From Pelagibacteraceae bacterium AG-349-L17 (GTDB lineage: Bacteria > Pseudomonadota > Alphaproteobacteria > Pelagibacterales > Pelagibacteraceae), in NCBI GenBank assembly GCA_003278805.1, contig QCDC01000009.1, forward strand, positions 1-62,998: a stretch of 62,998 nt of DNA, in the 5' to 3' direction. Both the position numbers and the translations under genes were made by a program. The notes below the pieces were generated by a model. It saw only the letters and a list, made by a program, of their open reading frames with translations, was not told where the DNA came from and made no database searches. Numbering within the stretch: position 1 is the first letter of the stretch; each line of letters starts with the position of its first letter. Below are positions 43,197 through 53,030 of this stretch, piece by piece.

Positions 43197-44459
43197 ATGT
43201 CAGAGACTGAGATTAAAGTACCTAATATTGGAGATTTCAAAGATGTAGAAGTAATTGAGGTATTAGTTTCTGAAGGTCAATCAATTAAAAAAAATGATGC
43301 TCTAATAACAATCGAAAGTGATAAATCTAGCGTAGAAATACCATCAAATTTAGAAGGTAAAATTAAAAATTTAAAAATAAAAGTAGGAGACAAAGTTTCT
43401 GAGGGCGACTTAATTTTAACTGTAGAAAGTGATTTAAAAGTTAAAAAGGAAGAGGTTAAAGAAAAACTAGAAATTGAAAGAGAGTCAAAAAATATTGAGG
43501 TAATAAAACCTGAAATCCAAGAAAAAACTTTTTCTAAAAATAATATTTCAGATATTTCATCTGCAAGTCCAAAAGCTAGAAAATTTGCTAGAGAACTTGG
43601 AGTAGATATTAATCAAGTAACCGGGAGCCAGAAAGATGGCAGAGTTATTGAAGATGATATTAAAAAATTTGTTTCATCTAACTCAAAACCCACAGTTGTA
43701 GCAAAAGATACAATACCAGATAAAATTAAAAACGAATTTAAACATTCTGATTTTGGTGAAATAGAAATTAAAGACATACCAAGAGTAAAAAAATTATCAT
43801 CAAAATATCTTACAAATTCATGGACAACAATTCCTCATGTTACAAATCACGATGAAGCCGACATAACTGAGATGGAAAGTTTTAGAAGTTCATTAACAGA
43901 TATGTATACTGGAGAAAAAATAAAAATTACACCTCTAGCATTTATAATAAAGGCTTTAGTTGCATCTCTTAAGAAATTTCCTAGTTTTAATTCTTCTATC
44001 GATGAAATTGAGACTGGAAAAATGACTTTAAAAAAATATTACCATATTGGGATAGCAGTTGACACACCAAATGGATTAATGGTTCCAAAAATAAGAAATG
44101 CAAACAACAAAAAAATTTCTCTCATAAGTAAAGAATTAAAAGAGGTAAGTGAACTTTGTAGAAATTTAAAAATTGATAAAAAAGAATTGTTTGGTGGCTC
44201 GATTACGATTACGAGTTTAGGTGGTATAGGAGGTTCATTTTTTACCCCTATAATTAATTATCCTGAAGTTGCTATATTAGGAGTAGGAAGATCAGAAAAA
44301 AAACAAATTTTTATGAATGGTAAGTTTCAAACCAGGACTATGCTCCCAATTTCTTTATCTTATGATCACAGAATTATTGATGGTGCAGAAGCAGCTAGGT
44401 TTAATAATGATCTAAAAGAAAACTTAGGCAAAAATTTTGCTTATAAACTAGCTGTCTAA
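43197..44459 (+). CDS. aceF: Dihydrolipoyl acetyltransferase (PDH E2)
   Basis: Core subunit of the pyruvate dehydrogenase complex; it transfers acetyl from lipoamide to CoA. In 420 residues it has one lipoyl domain (1-77, K43 in ESDKSSVEIPS), a flexible linker, a peripheral-subunit-binding domain (SPKARKFARELGVDINQVTG, about residues 122-158) and a catalytic domain with TTIPHVTNHDEADI and the active-site SYDHRIIDGAEAARF. AceF proteins paired with homodimeric E1 often have two or three lipoyl domains; here one sits on E2 and one on E1. The gene abuts aceE with no gap. Confidence 0.96.
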   Translation: MSETEIKVPNIGDFKDVEVIEVLVSEGQSIKKNDALITIESDKSSVEIPSNLEGKIKNLKIKVGDKVSEGDLILTVESDLKVKKEEVKEKLEIERESKNIEVIKPEIQEKTFSKNNISDISSASPKARKFARELGVDINQVTGSQKDGRVIEDDIKKFVSSNSKPTVVAKDTIPDKIKNEFKHSDFGEIEIKDIPRVKKLSSKYLTNSWTTIPHVTNHDEADITEMESFRSSLTDMYTGEKIKITPLAFIIKALVASLKKFPSFNSSIDEIETGKMTLKKYYHIGIAVDTPNGLMVPKIRNANNKKISLISKELKEVSELCRNLKIDKKELFGGSITITSLGGIGGSFFTPIINYPEVAILGVGRSEKKQIFMNGKFQTRTMLPISLSYDHRIIDGAEAARFNNDLKENLGKNFAYKLAV

Positions 44460-44465
44460 TTAAAA

Positions 44466-45359
44466 ATGAGTAAATCCATATCATTGTTTAGTGCTTTATT
44501 GTGCACTTTCATTTGGGGAACAACTTTTATTGCTCAAGACACAGGCATGGATAATATTGGCCCTTTTACATTTAATGCTGTGAGGTTTTTTGTTGGTTTT
44601 TTAGCCATAACTCCACTTTTGATTTTATTTGAATTAAAAAATTTTAAATCAGAATTTAAATTAGATAAAAAAACTTTCATAATTTATTCATTGTTAATTG
44701 GAATTTCTTTATTTTTAGGCTCTGTACTTCAACAAGTTGCTTTGCTTTATACAGATGTTGCAAATGCTGCTTTTTTTACAATTTTTTATGTGCCAATGGT
44801 ACCGATTATCATTTTTTTGTTTGGTAAAAAATCAATGCATTGGAGTGTATGGCCTTCTGTAATTCTATGTTTAATTGGAGGATATTTATTAACAAATTTT
44901 CATGATGCAACAGTAAGATTAGGAGATACTTTAGTTGTTCTAGGAGCTTTATTTTGGAGCACTCATATTATTTTTACTGGGATCATTATAACTAAATATA
45001 ATCTTCCACTTACCTTAGGAGCTGCACAGACTTTAATTGTGGCTATTTTTTCATTTATAATTGGAATTATTTATGAAGAATTTATTTTAAGTAATATTTT
45101 AAAGGAAATTTATTCAATTTTATATGCAGGTATATTATCTGGCGGATTTGCATTTGTATTACAAATTTATGCCCAGCGTAATATTACTCCAGCACCTGCA
45201 GCTATAATTTTTTCTCTTGAAGGTGTATTTGCGACTATAGCTGCTTGGTTTATTTTAAATCAAATTCTAGATGTTAATAATTTACTTGGATGCTTTTTTA
45301 TTCTATGTGGAGTTCTCTTATCTCAATTACTCCCTTTAGTTAAGAAGAAATATACTTAA
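44466..45359 (+). CDS. EamA/DMT-family transporter
   Basis: A 297-residue inner-membrane protein of the drug/metabolite transporter superfamily, made of two EamA repeats with about ten hydrophobic helices. Marks include the opening SLFSALLCTFIWGTTFIAQD, PFTFNAVRFFVGF at the first repeat and PAPAAIIFSLEGVFATIAAWF in the second. The substrate is unknown; relatives export amino acids or metabolites. It lies 6 bases after aceF, so it could be co-transcribed with the pyruvate dehydrogenase genes. Its stop shares four bases with that of the convergent uppP. Confidence 0.88.
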   Translation: MSKSISLFSALLCTFIWGTTFIAQDTGMDNIGPFTFNAVRFFVGFLAITPLLILFELKNFKSEFKLDKKTFIIYSLLIGISLFLGSVLQQVALLYTDVANAAFFTIFYVPMVPIIIFLFGKKSMHWSVWPSVILCLIGGYLLTNFHDATVRLGDTLVVLGALFWSTHIIFTGIIITKYNLPLTLGAAQTLIVAIFSFIIGIIYEEFILSNILKEIYSILYAGILSGGFAFVLQIYAQRNITPAPAAIIFSLEGVFATIAAWFILNQILDVNNLLGCFFILCGVLLSQLLPLVKKKYT

Positions 45360-46120
45360 TAAACTAAACTAAATAAAATCAAAGCAATTATAATTCTATA
45401 AATTACAAACGCATTCATTGAAAATTTATTTATATAAATTAAGAAGAATTTAACTGTTAGAAAAGAAAAAATAAAAGAAGATATAATTGCGATAACAACT
45501 AAGTAATTAAACTGAATTGATTGTTCAAAAACATCTTTCAAGCTTAAGACACTAGCTCCAGTTAATGCTGGGATTGAAAGTAAAAAAGATATCTTACTTG
45601 AATCTACCCTATTAAATTTTAAAATTCTTGCAGCTGTTATAGTAATTCCTGCCCTACTCACTCCGGGTACAAGAGAGAAAATTTGGAAAACACCTATAAA
45701 TATTATTGACTGAAAATTTAAATTTGAAGAAATTTTTTTATCAAATCTATTTTTGTCTGAGATGTATAAAATAATTGCGAATATTAAAGTAGTCCAAGCA
45801 ATGACTTCTAAATTTCTTAACTGATAAATTAAATTTGTACTATAAAGTATGTATCCAACAATTATTAATGGAATAGATCCTAATACAATTAAATTTAAAA
45901 TTCTTTTATTTTTCCTGATATCAAACAATTCATCTTTAAAAAAATAAACTATAGCTATTAGTGAACCTAGATGGAGGCTGATATCAATAAGCAAAGAACT
46001 AGATTTAAATTCATATAAAGTAGAAACCAAAATTAAATGAGCAGAAGAACTAATAGGAAGAAATTCAGATATTCCTTGGATTGCGGAGAGAATTAAAACT
46101 TCTATAATATTTTGAAACAT
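45356..46120 (-). CDS. uppP: Undecaprenyl-diphosphatase
   Basis: Inner-membrane phosphatase that recycles undecaprenyl diphosphate for peptidoglycan and other wall polymers; overproduction gives bacitracin resistance in other bacteria. The 254 residues contain both BacA motifs, AIQGISEFLPISSSAHLIL near the N terminus with its catalytic glutamate and serines, and PGVSRAGITITAARIL in the second half, with seven to eight hydrophobic helices. It is monocistronic, with a 183-base spacer separating it from gltD. Confidence 0.95.
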   Translation of the reverse strand: MFQNIIEVLILSAIQGISEFLPISSSAHLILVSTLYEFKSSSLLIDISLHLGSLIAIVYFFKDELFDIRKNKRILNLIVLGSIPLIIVGYILYSTNLIYQLRNLEVIAWTTLIFAIILYISDKNRFDKKISSNLNFQSIIFIGVFQIFSLVPGVSRAGITITAARILKFNRVDSSKISFLLSIPALTGASVLSLKDVFEQSIQFNYLVVIAIISSFIFSFLTVKFFLIYINKFSMNAFVIYRIIIALILFSLVY

Positions 46121-46227
46121 TATTTCTTCGTAACTTATAAAGTATTTATTTAAAACAATTCGATTTAAGCATAATAGCTATGCAATAATTAAAAACGTGT
46201 TAATTGGCGGTAATAATTTAAAAATTA

Positions 46228-46246
46228 AGGTCAATATATATGACCT
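46228..46246. promoter_or_regulatory. Inverted repeat AGGTCA-N7-TGACCT before gltD
   Basis: A perfect 6-base inverted repeat with a 7-base AT spacer (ATATATA), centred about 66 bases upstream of the gltD ATG. The half-site spacing of 13 bases between centres fits a dimeric regulator. Together with the GGGTATAT element at 46273-46280 it suggests control of glutamate synthase by an unidentified nitrogen or metabolite regulator. Confidence 0.45.
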
Positions 46247-46272
46247 ATTTTATGCTTTATATACATAAATCA

Positions 46273-46280
46273 GGGTATAT
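46273..46280 (+). promoter_or_regulatory. GGGTATAT element before gltD
   Basis: GGGTATATT at 46273-46281 lies 23 bases before the gltD start and may serve as the -10 element; the AGGTCA inverted repeat would then overlap or precede the -35 region. The same core occurs before tRNA-Arg and aceE. Confidence 0.35.
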
Positions 46281-46303
46281 TTTGCCAAAACTTAAATAAT
46301 ATT

Positions 46304-47743
46304 ATGCAAGATAAAATGCTCAAATTTGTTAAAATAGGTCAACAAACTCCACCTAAAAGAGAAGTTGATACGAGAAAGAAAGATTTTAACGAAATTTATG
46401 ACGAGTATATCAATGAAAAAGCCAAAGAACAGTCAAGTAGGTGTTCGCAATGTGGAGTACCTTTTTGCCAAGTTCATTGTCCTCTAAGTAATAACATTCC
46501 AGATTGGCTTAAACTGACAGCAGAGGGAAGATTAAAAGAGGCTTATGAGTTATCCCAAAGCACAAACAATATGCCTGAAGTGTGTGGTCGAATTTGCCCC
46601 CAAGACAGATTATGCGAGGGAAATTGTGTAATTGAACAATCTGGTCATGGAACAGTAACTATCGGATCAGTAGAAAAATATATTACAGATAATGCTTGGG
46701 CTGAGGGCTGGGTAAAACCAATTAATGTAACTAATGAAAAAAATCAAAGCGTAGGAATTATAGGAGCAGGACCTGCTGGTTTAGCTGCTGCAGAACAATT
46801 AAGAAAAAATGGATATAAAATTACTGTCTACGATAGATATGATAGAGCAGGAGGATTATTAATTTATGGAATTCCAAATTTTAAATTAGAAAAAGAAGTT
46901 GTAGAGCGAAGAACAAAACTCTTAAAGGATGGAGGAATTGAATTTGTTCAAAATTTTGAAGTTGGTAAGGATGCAAGCCTAGATCAATTGAGAAAAAAAC
47001 ACGACGCAATTTTAATTGCAACAGGAGTTTATAAAGCAAGAGAAGTAAACTTACCTGGAAATGATCTTGATAATATTTTTCCTGCAATGGATTTTTTAAC
47101 AGCATCAAATAAAAAAGGTCTAGGAGATGATGTTGAGTTGTTTGATAAAGGAATTTTAAATGCAGAAGGTAAAGATATTGTTGTAATCGGTGGAGGTGAC
47201 ACAGCAATGGATTGTGTAAGAACTTCTATAAGACAGAAGGCAAAATCTGTTAAATGTTTGTATAGAAGAGATAAAGAAAATATGCCAGGATCTGCTAGAG
47301 AAGTTGCAAATGCAGAAGAAGAAGGTGTTGAGTTTGTTTGGTTATCAAGCCCTAAAGAATTTAAAGGTACAAATAAAGTAGAAAAAATAATTGTAGATAA
47401 AATTAAACTAGGTGATCCAGACGAGACAGGAAGAAGAAAGCCGCAAGTACAAGAAGGCTCAAGTTACGAAACAAAAGCAGATATGGTTATAAAAGCACTA
47501 GGTTTTGATCCTGAAGATTTACCAAATTTATTTGATAGTAGTGAATTACAAGTAACAAAGTGGGGAACTATTAAAGCAGATTTTGATACTATGGAAACAA
47601 ATATAAAAGGCGTGTTTGCTGCTGGTGATATAGTTAGAGGAGCTTCATTAGTTGTTTGGGCGATAAAAGATGGAAGAGATGCAGCAGCTTCAATTAAAAC
47701 TTATCTAGAGAGTAAATCTAAAGTGGAAAAAAGAGTGGCTTAA
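46304..47743 (+). CDS. gltD: Glutamate synthase (NADPH) small subunit
   Basis: Transfers electrons from NAD(P)H through FAD and two Fe-S clusters to the large subunit for glutamate synthesis from glutamine and 2-oxoglutarate. The 479 residues start with the cysteine-rich CSQCGVPFCQVHCPLSNNIP and CGRICPQDRLCEGNC clusters, then FAD-binding GIIGAGPAGLAAAEQL and NAD(P)H-binding VIGGGDTAMDCVRT, ending GAASLVVWAIKDGRDAA-like. The order gltD-gltB is reversed relative to E. coli, and the gltB ATG overlaps its stop by one base (TAATG). Confidence 0.97.
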   Translation: MQDKMLKFVKIGQQTPPKREVDTRKKDFNEIYDEYINEKAKEQSSRCSQCGVPFCQVHCPLSNNIPDWLKLTAEGRLKEAYELSQSTNNMPEVCGRICPQDRLCEGNCVIEQSGHGTVTIGSVEKYITDNAWAEGWVKPINVTNEKNQSVGIIGAGPAGLAAAEQLRKNGYKITVYDRYDRAGGLLIYGIPNFKLEKEVVERRTKLLKDGGIEFVQNFEVGKDASLDQLRKKHDAILIATGVYKAREVNLPGNDLDNIFPAMDFLTASNKKGLGDDVELFDKGILNAEGKDIVVIGGGDTAMDCVRTSIRQKAKSVKCLYRRDKENMPGSAREVANAEEEGVEFVWLSSPKEFKGTNKVEKIIVDKIKLGDPDETGRRKPQVQEGSSYETKADMVIKALGFDPEDLPNLFDSSELQVTKWGTIKADFDTMETNIKGVFAAGDIVRGASLVVWAIKDGRDAAASIKTYLESKSKVEKRVA

Positions 47744-50700
47744 TGGAAAATTATAAAAAGAACCTTCACCTTTTAAAAGAAAATAATGTTTATTCAGAAG
47801 ACATGGAGCATGATGCTTGTGGTGTTGGTATAATTGCATCAACCGAAGGTAAAAAATCTCGTAAAGTTGTAGAGTATGGTATTGAAGCATTAAAAGCAGT
47901 TTGGCATAGAGGCGCTGTAGATGCCGATGGAAAAACTGGCGATGGAGCTGGGATTCATGTTGAAATACCAAAAGATTTCTTCATTGAAAAGATAGAAGTG
48001 ACAGGACACACACATGACAATTCTGAAATATGTGTGGGCATGATATTTCTACCTCGGAATGATTACGCAGCACAAGAAAGTTGCAAAACTATTGTTGAAA
48101 GTGAATTAACAAAAAATGATTTTAGTATTTATGGCTGGAGACAAGTTCCAGTTAATCCAAAAGTTTTAGGAGAAAAGGCATTCCAAACAATGCCTGAAAT
48201 TATTCAAGTATTGTTTAAACCTTATAATCCAGAATTAACAAATAAAGATTTAGAAAGAAAAATTTATGAAACTAGAAGAAAGATAGAAAATGAAGCTTTT
48301 AAAAAGTCTTTAAACAATTTTTATATTTGTTCATTGAGTTCTAAATCTATCATTTACAAGGGAATGTTTTTAGCTGAGGCTATCTCAGATTTCTACCTTG
48401 ATCTAAAAGATGAGAGATTTGTTTCAAGGTTTGCTATTTTTCATCAAAGATTTTCAACAAACACAGCACCTAGCTGGAATTTAGCTCAACCCTTTAGAGC
48501 TATAGCACATAATGGAGAAATTAATACTTATAGAGGAAATAAAAATTGGATGAAAGTTCATGAGCAAGAGATGAACAGTCCCCTTTTTGATGATGTTGAA
48601 AACTTAAAACCTGTTATACAACAGGGAGCATCAGACTCTGCTGCATTAGACAATGTTTTTGAATTATTAAATATATCTGGTCAGCCTGCGCCTTTGGCGA
48701 AGCTTATGTTAGTTCCAGACGCATGGTCTAAAAAAAATAAAACTCTACCAAAAGATCACCAACAATTATTTAATTTTTTAAACAGCACTATGGAGCCATG
48801 GGATGGACCAGCAGCTATTGCTGGAACTGATAATGAGTGGGTTATAGCTGCAAATGATAGAAATGGATTAAGACCTTTAAGATACGCAATTACAAAAGAT
48901 AAATTATTATTTGCAGGTTCTGAAACAGGAATGATTGAATTAAATGAAAAAAGAATTTTGTCAAAGGGAAGATTGGGTCCTGGGGAAATAATTGGAGTTA
49001 GAATAGAAAAAGGTAAAGTATTTACTAACAAGCAAATAAAAGATTATTTAGCCAAAGAATATAAACACTTTAATTCACAAATTATCAACCTAGATGATAA
49101 GTTAACCATTTCAGATGAAAAAAATTCTTTTTCGGGAGATGATTTAAGAAGAAGGCAATATACTTTTGGAATAAGTTTAGAAGACCTTGAACTCATACTG
49201 CATCCTATGGCAGAAGATGCTAAAGAAGCAACTGGATCTATGGGTGACGATACACCATTGGCTGTTTTGTCAGATAGATATAGACCATTATATCATTTTT
49301 TTAGACAGAATTTTAGCCAAGTCACTAACCCACCAATAGACTCTTTAAGAGAAAACAAGGTTATGAGTTTGAAAACAAGATTTGGAAATCTTGGAAATAT
49401 TTTAAATTTTGATAATTTAACAAAGCAAAATATTTATGTTTTAAATAGTCCAATATTATCAAATTCACAGTTTGAAAAATTTATAAATTTTTTTGGCAAT
49501 AACTCATCTATAATTGATTGTACTTTTTCCGAAGAAGAGACTTTGTTTGACTCAATTAAAAAAATTCAAAAAGAAGCTGAAATTGCGGTAAGACAGGGAG
49601 TTACTCAATTGATTTTAAGTGACAAAGAACTTTCTAGCTTAAAACTTCCAATACCAATGCTTTTAGCAGTTGGATCAATTAATTCGTTCCTTATTGAAAA
49701 AAAACTAAGAGGATATGTATCAATAAATGTACAATCTGGAGAGGCTTTAGATACACACTCTTTTGCAACCTTAATAGGAGTTGGAGCAACTACTGTAAAT
49801 CCATATTTAGCATTTGATAGTTTATTCCAGCGCCATGAAAAGAAGTTATTTGGAAAATTTAGCTTTGATGAATGTGTAGAGAGATACATAAAATCAGTAA
49901 ACGCAGGTTTATTAAAGATCATGTCTAAGATGGGTATTTCAGTTCTAAGTTCTTATAGAGGTGGATGTAACTTTGAAACTGTAGGTTTAAGTAGAACAAT
50001 TGTTGCAGATTATTTTCCAGGAGTGGTGTCTAAAATTTCAGGTATTGGACTTACAGGTATAGAAAAAAAAATTAGAGAAATTCATAAAGAGGCATTTGAA
50101 AGTTCTGAAACCATATTGCCGATAGGCGGTATATATAGATATCGTAAAAATGGTGAAACACATCAATATCAAGGAAAATTAATTCATTTACTTCAAAGTG
50201 CAGTAGGATCTAATTCTTATGATGCCTATAAAAGATATGCGGATGGAATATATAGTTTACCACCTATTAATCTTAGAGACTTAATTGATTTCAGAGAAAA
50301 AAAACTAAGTGGGCCAATAGATATTTCTGAGGTTGAGCCAATAGAAAATATTTTAAAGAGATTTGGAAGTGGGAGCATGTCTCATGGAGCTTTATCGAAA
50401 GAGGCACATGAAACTTTGGCAACTGGTATGAATAGGATTAAAGGTGCTTCATGTAGTGGAGAGGGTGGTGAAGATGCAAGTAGATTTAAAGTTTTAGATA
50501 ATGGTGATAGCGCAAACTCAAGAGTTAAACAGATAGCTTCTGCAAGATTTGGAGTTACAGTTAATTATCTTAATAATTGTAATGAGATAGAAATTAAAAT
50601 TGCACAAGGCGCTAAGCCTGGTGAAGGAGGTCAGTTACCAGGATTTAAGGTTACTGAAGAAATTGCTAAACTTAGACATTCAACTCCTGGAGTAACTTTA

Positions 50701-52248
50701 ATATCACCACCACCACATCATGATATTTATTCAATAGAAGACCTTGCACAACTAATTTATGATTTGAAACAAATAAATCCTAAAGCAAGAATTGGAGTTA
50801 AGCTTGTTGCTTCCTCAGGAGTAGGAACAATTGCAGCTGGTGTAGCTAAAGCAAAAGCAGATATAATATTAATTTCTGGACATAATGGTGGGACAGGAGC
50901 AACACCACAGACTAGTGTTAAGTACGTTGGAATACCATGGGAAATGGGTTTGACAGAAGCAAACCAAGTATTAACTTTAAATAATCTCAGACATAAAGTT
51001 ACACTGAGAACGGACGGTGGAATTAAAACTGGAAGAGATGTAGTGGTAGCTGCAATGATGGGTGCTGAAGAATATGGTGTTGCTACTACAGCATTAGTTG
51101 CAATGGGATGTATAATGGTAAGGCAGTGTCATTCAAATACATGTCCCGTAGGCGTTTGTACTCAAGATGAAAAACTCAGAGAAAAATTTACTGGAACTCC
51201 AGAAAAAGTAGTTAATTTGTTCTCATTTATAGCCCGTGAAGTAAGAGAAATATTAGCAAATTTAGGTTTTAAATCATTAAATGAAGTGATTGGTAGGACA
51301 GACTTGTTAAAACAGGTTAGTAAGGGTTCTCCAAATTTAGACGATTTAGATTTAAATCCTTTATTTGTTCAAGCTGATACTGGAAATAATCCAAGGTATT
51401 GTATGGATCAAGAAATAAATAGTGTACCAGATACTCTTGACCAACAAATTTGGCCAGAAATTGAACAAGCTTTAGATAATTCTGAAAAAACTGAGAAAGA
51501 ATATCAAATAAAAAATACTCACAGAGCAGTAGGCACAAGAATTTCTCACCATTTGTATAAAAAATATGGTTATGAAAAACTTCATGAAAACTTTTTAGTT
51601 TTAAATTTTAAAGGTTCAGCGGGTCAATCATTTGGAGCATTTTCTTCTAAAGGTTTAAAGCTTGTATTAAAGGGAGATGCAAATGATTATGTTGGTAAAG
51701 GTTTGTCAGGAGCTACTATTTCAATAAAATTACCTGAAGAGAGTAATTTAGTTTCAAATGAGAATACAATTTTAGGAAACACTGTTCTTTACGGAGCGAC
51801 TTCAGGAAAACTTTTTGCTGCTGGGCAAGCTGGTGAAAGATTTTCAGTAAGAAATTCCGGTGCAGTCACAGTAATTGAAGGATGCGATTCGAATGGATGT
51901 GAATATATGACTGGTGGAACTGTAGTAATTTTAGGAGATGTTGGTGATAATTTTGCAGCTGGTATGACAGGTGGAATGGCCTTTATATATGATAAATCTC
52001 AACAATTTGAAAAGAAAGTAAATCCAGAGTCAGTAGTTTGGCAAAACGTAGAGACAGATTATTGGAAAGAATTTCTAAAAAATTTAGTTAATGAGCACTT
52101 TAAAGAAACCGAGTCTCAATTATCGAAAAAAATAATTGAAAACTTTGATGATGAAGTAAATAAATTTGTCCAGGTGTGTCCTAAAGAAATGTTGGATAAG
52201 TTAAAAAATCCAATTACTTTAAAAAAAGATATAAAAAAAGTCAGCTAA
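47743..52248 (+). CDS. gltB: Glutamate synthase (NADPH) large subunit
   Basis: Catalytic GOGAT subunit of 1501 residues. A short propeptide ends at C26 (DACGVGIIAS), the class II glutamine amidotransferase nucleophile; FHQRFSTNTAPSW and AHNGEINT follow. The central domain is followed by the FMN-binding synthase domain with SISGHNGGTGATP-like LISGHNGGTGATPQTS and the [3Fe-4S] cysteines CIMVRQCHSNTCPVGVC, then the C-terminal beta-helix with repeated glycine motifs (AGQAGERFSVRNSGAV). It is translationally coupled to gltD. The stop shares four bases with the convergent hydrolase gene. Confidence 0.98.
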   Translation: MENYKKNLHLLKENNVYSEDMEHDACGVGIIASTEGKKSRKVVEYGIEALKAVWHRGAVDADGKTGDGAGIHVEIPKDFFIEKIEVTGHTHDNSEICVGMIFLPRNDYAAQESCKTIVESELTKNDFSIYGWRQVPVNPKVLGEKAFQTMPEIIQVLFKPYNPELTNKDLERKIYETRRKIENEAFKKSLNNFYICSLSSKSIIYKGMFLAEAISDFYLDLKDERFVSRFAIFHQRFSTNTAPSWNLAQPFRAIAHNGEINTYRGNKNWMKVHEQEMNSPLFDDVENLKPVIQQGASDSAALDNVFELLNISGQPAPLAKLMLVPDAWSKKNKTLPKDHQQLFNFLNSTMEPWDGPAAIAGTDNEWVIAANDRNGLRPLRYAITKDKLLFAGSETGMIELNEKRILSKGRLGPGEIIGVRIEKGKVFTNKQIKDYLAKEYKHFNSQIINLDDKLTISDEKNSFSGDDLRRRQYTFGISLEDLELILHPMAEDAKEATGSMGDDTPLAVLSDRYRPLYHFFRQNFSQVTNPPIDSLRENKVMSLKTRFGNLGNILNFDNLTKQNIYVLNSPILSNSQFEKFINFFGNNSSIIDCTFSEEETLFDSIKKIQKEAEIAVRQGVTQLILSDKELSSLKLPIPMLLAVGSINSFLIEKKLRGYVSINVQSGEALDTHSFATLIGVGATTVNPYLAFDSLFQRHEKKLFGKFSFDECVERYIKSVNAGLLKIMSKMGISVLSSYRGGCNFETVGLSRTIVADYFPGVVSKISGIGLTGIEKKIREIHKEAFESSETILPIGGIYRYRKNGETHQYQGKLIHLLQSAVGSNSYDAYKRYADGIYSLPPINLRDLIDFREKKLSGPIDISEVEPIENILKRFGSGSMSHGALSKEAHETLATGMNRIKGASCSGEGGEDASRFKVLDNGDSANSRVKQIASARFGVTVNYLNNCNEIEIKIAQGAKPGEGGQLPGFKVTEEIAKLRHSTPGVTLISPPPHHDIYSIEDLAQLIYDLKQINPKARIGVKLVASSGVGTIAAGVAKAKADIILISGHNGGTGATPQTSVKYVGIPWEMGLTEANQVLTLNNLRHKVTLRTDGGIKTGRDVVVAAMMGAEEYGVATTALVAMGCIMVRQCHSNTCPVGVCTQDEKLREKFTGTPEKVVNLFSFIAREVREILANLGFKSLNEVIGRTDLLKQVSKGSPNLDDLDLNPLFVQADTGNNPRYCMDQEINSVPDTLDQQIWPEIEQALDNSEKTEKEYQIKNTHRAVGTRISHHLYKKYGYEKLHENFLVLNFKGSAGQSFGAFSSKGLKLVLKGDANDYVGKGLSGATISIKLPEESNLVSNENTILGNTVLYGATSGKLFAAGQAGERFSVRNSGAVTVIEGCDSNGCEYMTGGTVVILGDVGDNFAAGMTGGMAFIYDKSQQFEKKVNPESVVWQNVETDYWKEFLKNLVNEHFKETESQLSKKIIENFDDEVNKFVQVCPKEMLDKLKNPITLKKDIKKVS

Positions 52249-52988
52249 ATTAATAATTTAAGCTCTTTTAAAATTATATTTAACCATTTTTTATTTGATA
52301 AACTGTGATCACCTTTTTTTATAATATTTAATTTCTTCTTAGCTTTTGGAAATAATCTTAAAACTTTTCTTGAATATGAAACAGGAACTGCCTCATCTTT
52401 TTCACCATGTACCATTGTTACTTTAATATTTGTATTTATTTTCTTATTTAATACTTTGTTTTTTCTTCCATCTCTTATTAATTGTAGAGTAATTGGATAT
52501 TCATAATTGCCATGTTTTAATTGATAAATACCCTTACGTATTGTTTCCTCTTTCATTTTTTTGGTAAATTTTTTCCACATTAAATTTTCTAAAAATTCAG
52601 GAGCAGCCCCTATTCCTAAAAACCCTTTAATCTGTTTTTTGAAAATTTTGAATTGATTAAGCGAAATCCATGCGCCCATACTTGAACCAATTAACACAAA
52701 TTCTTTTTTTTTTACGAATTTTCTAATTAAGATTGACGTCTCTTTACTCCATTTTGAAATATTTCCATTTACAAATTTTCCAGAAGATTTTCCATGACCA
52801 GAATATTCTAGTGCTAAAAAACTTACTTTATTTTCTTTAGCAAATTTCAAAAATGCATTTGGTTTTTTTCCTTCAAGATCTGACATAAAGCCATGCAAAA
52901 AAACTATAAAAGAACTATTTTTAAAAATTTTAGAAATATGTCTAATTTTCTTTGTATTTGATATTTGATGAAATCTGAAATTTGCCAT
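52245..52988 (-). CDS. Alpha/beta hydrolase
   Basis: A 247-residue soluble serine hydrolase. The nucleophile elbow is GSSMGAWISL, the oxyanion-hole HGF is in FIVFLHGFMSDLEGK, the acid is in VHGEKDEAVPVS and the histidine in KKGDHSLS, completing the triad. GHGKSSGKF resembles the RBBP9/YqiA-like and mitochondrial ABHD10-type palmitoyl-protein hydrolases. The substrate is unknown. It diverges from the GT4 glycosyltransferase gene over 42 bases. Confidence 0.87.
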   Translation of the reverse strand: MANFRFHQISNTKKIRHISKIFKNSSFIVFLHGFMSDLEGKKPNAFLKFAKENKVSFLALEYSGHGKSSGKFVNGNISKWSKETSILIRKFVKKKEFVLIGSSMGAWISLNQFKIFKKQIKGFLGIGAAPEFLENLMWKKFTKKMKEETIRKGIYQLKHGNYEYPITLQLIRDGRKNKVLNKKINTNIKVTMVHGEKDEAVPVSYSRKVLRLFPKAKKKLNIIKKGDHSLSNKKWLNIILKELKLLI

Positions 52989-53030
52989 AATCGTTTATAA
53001 GTTTTGTCTATTAATATATAATCATATCAA

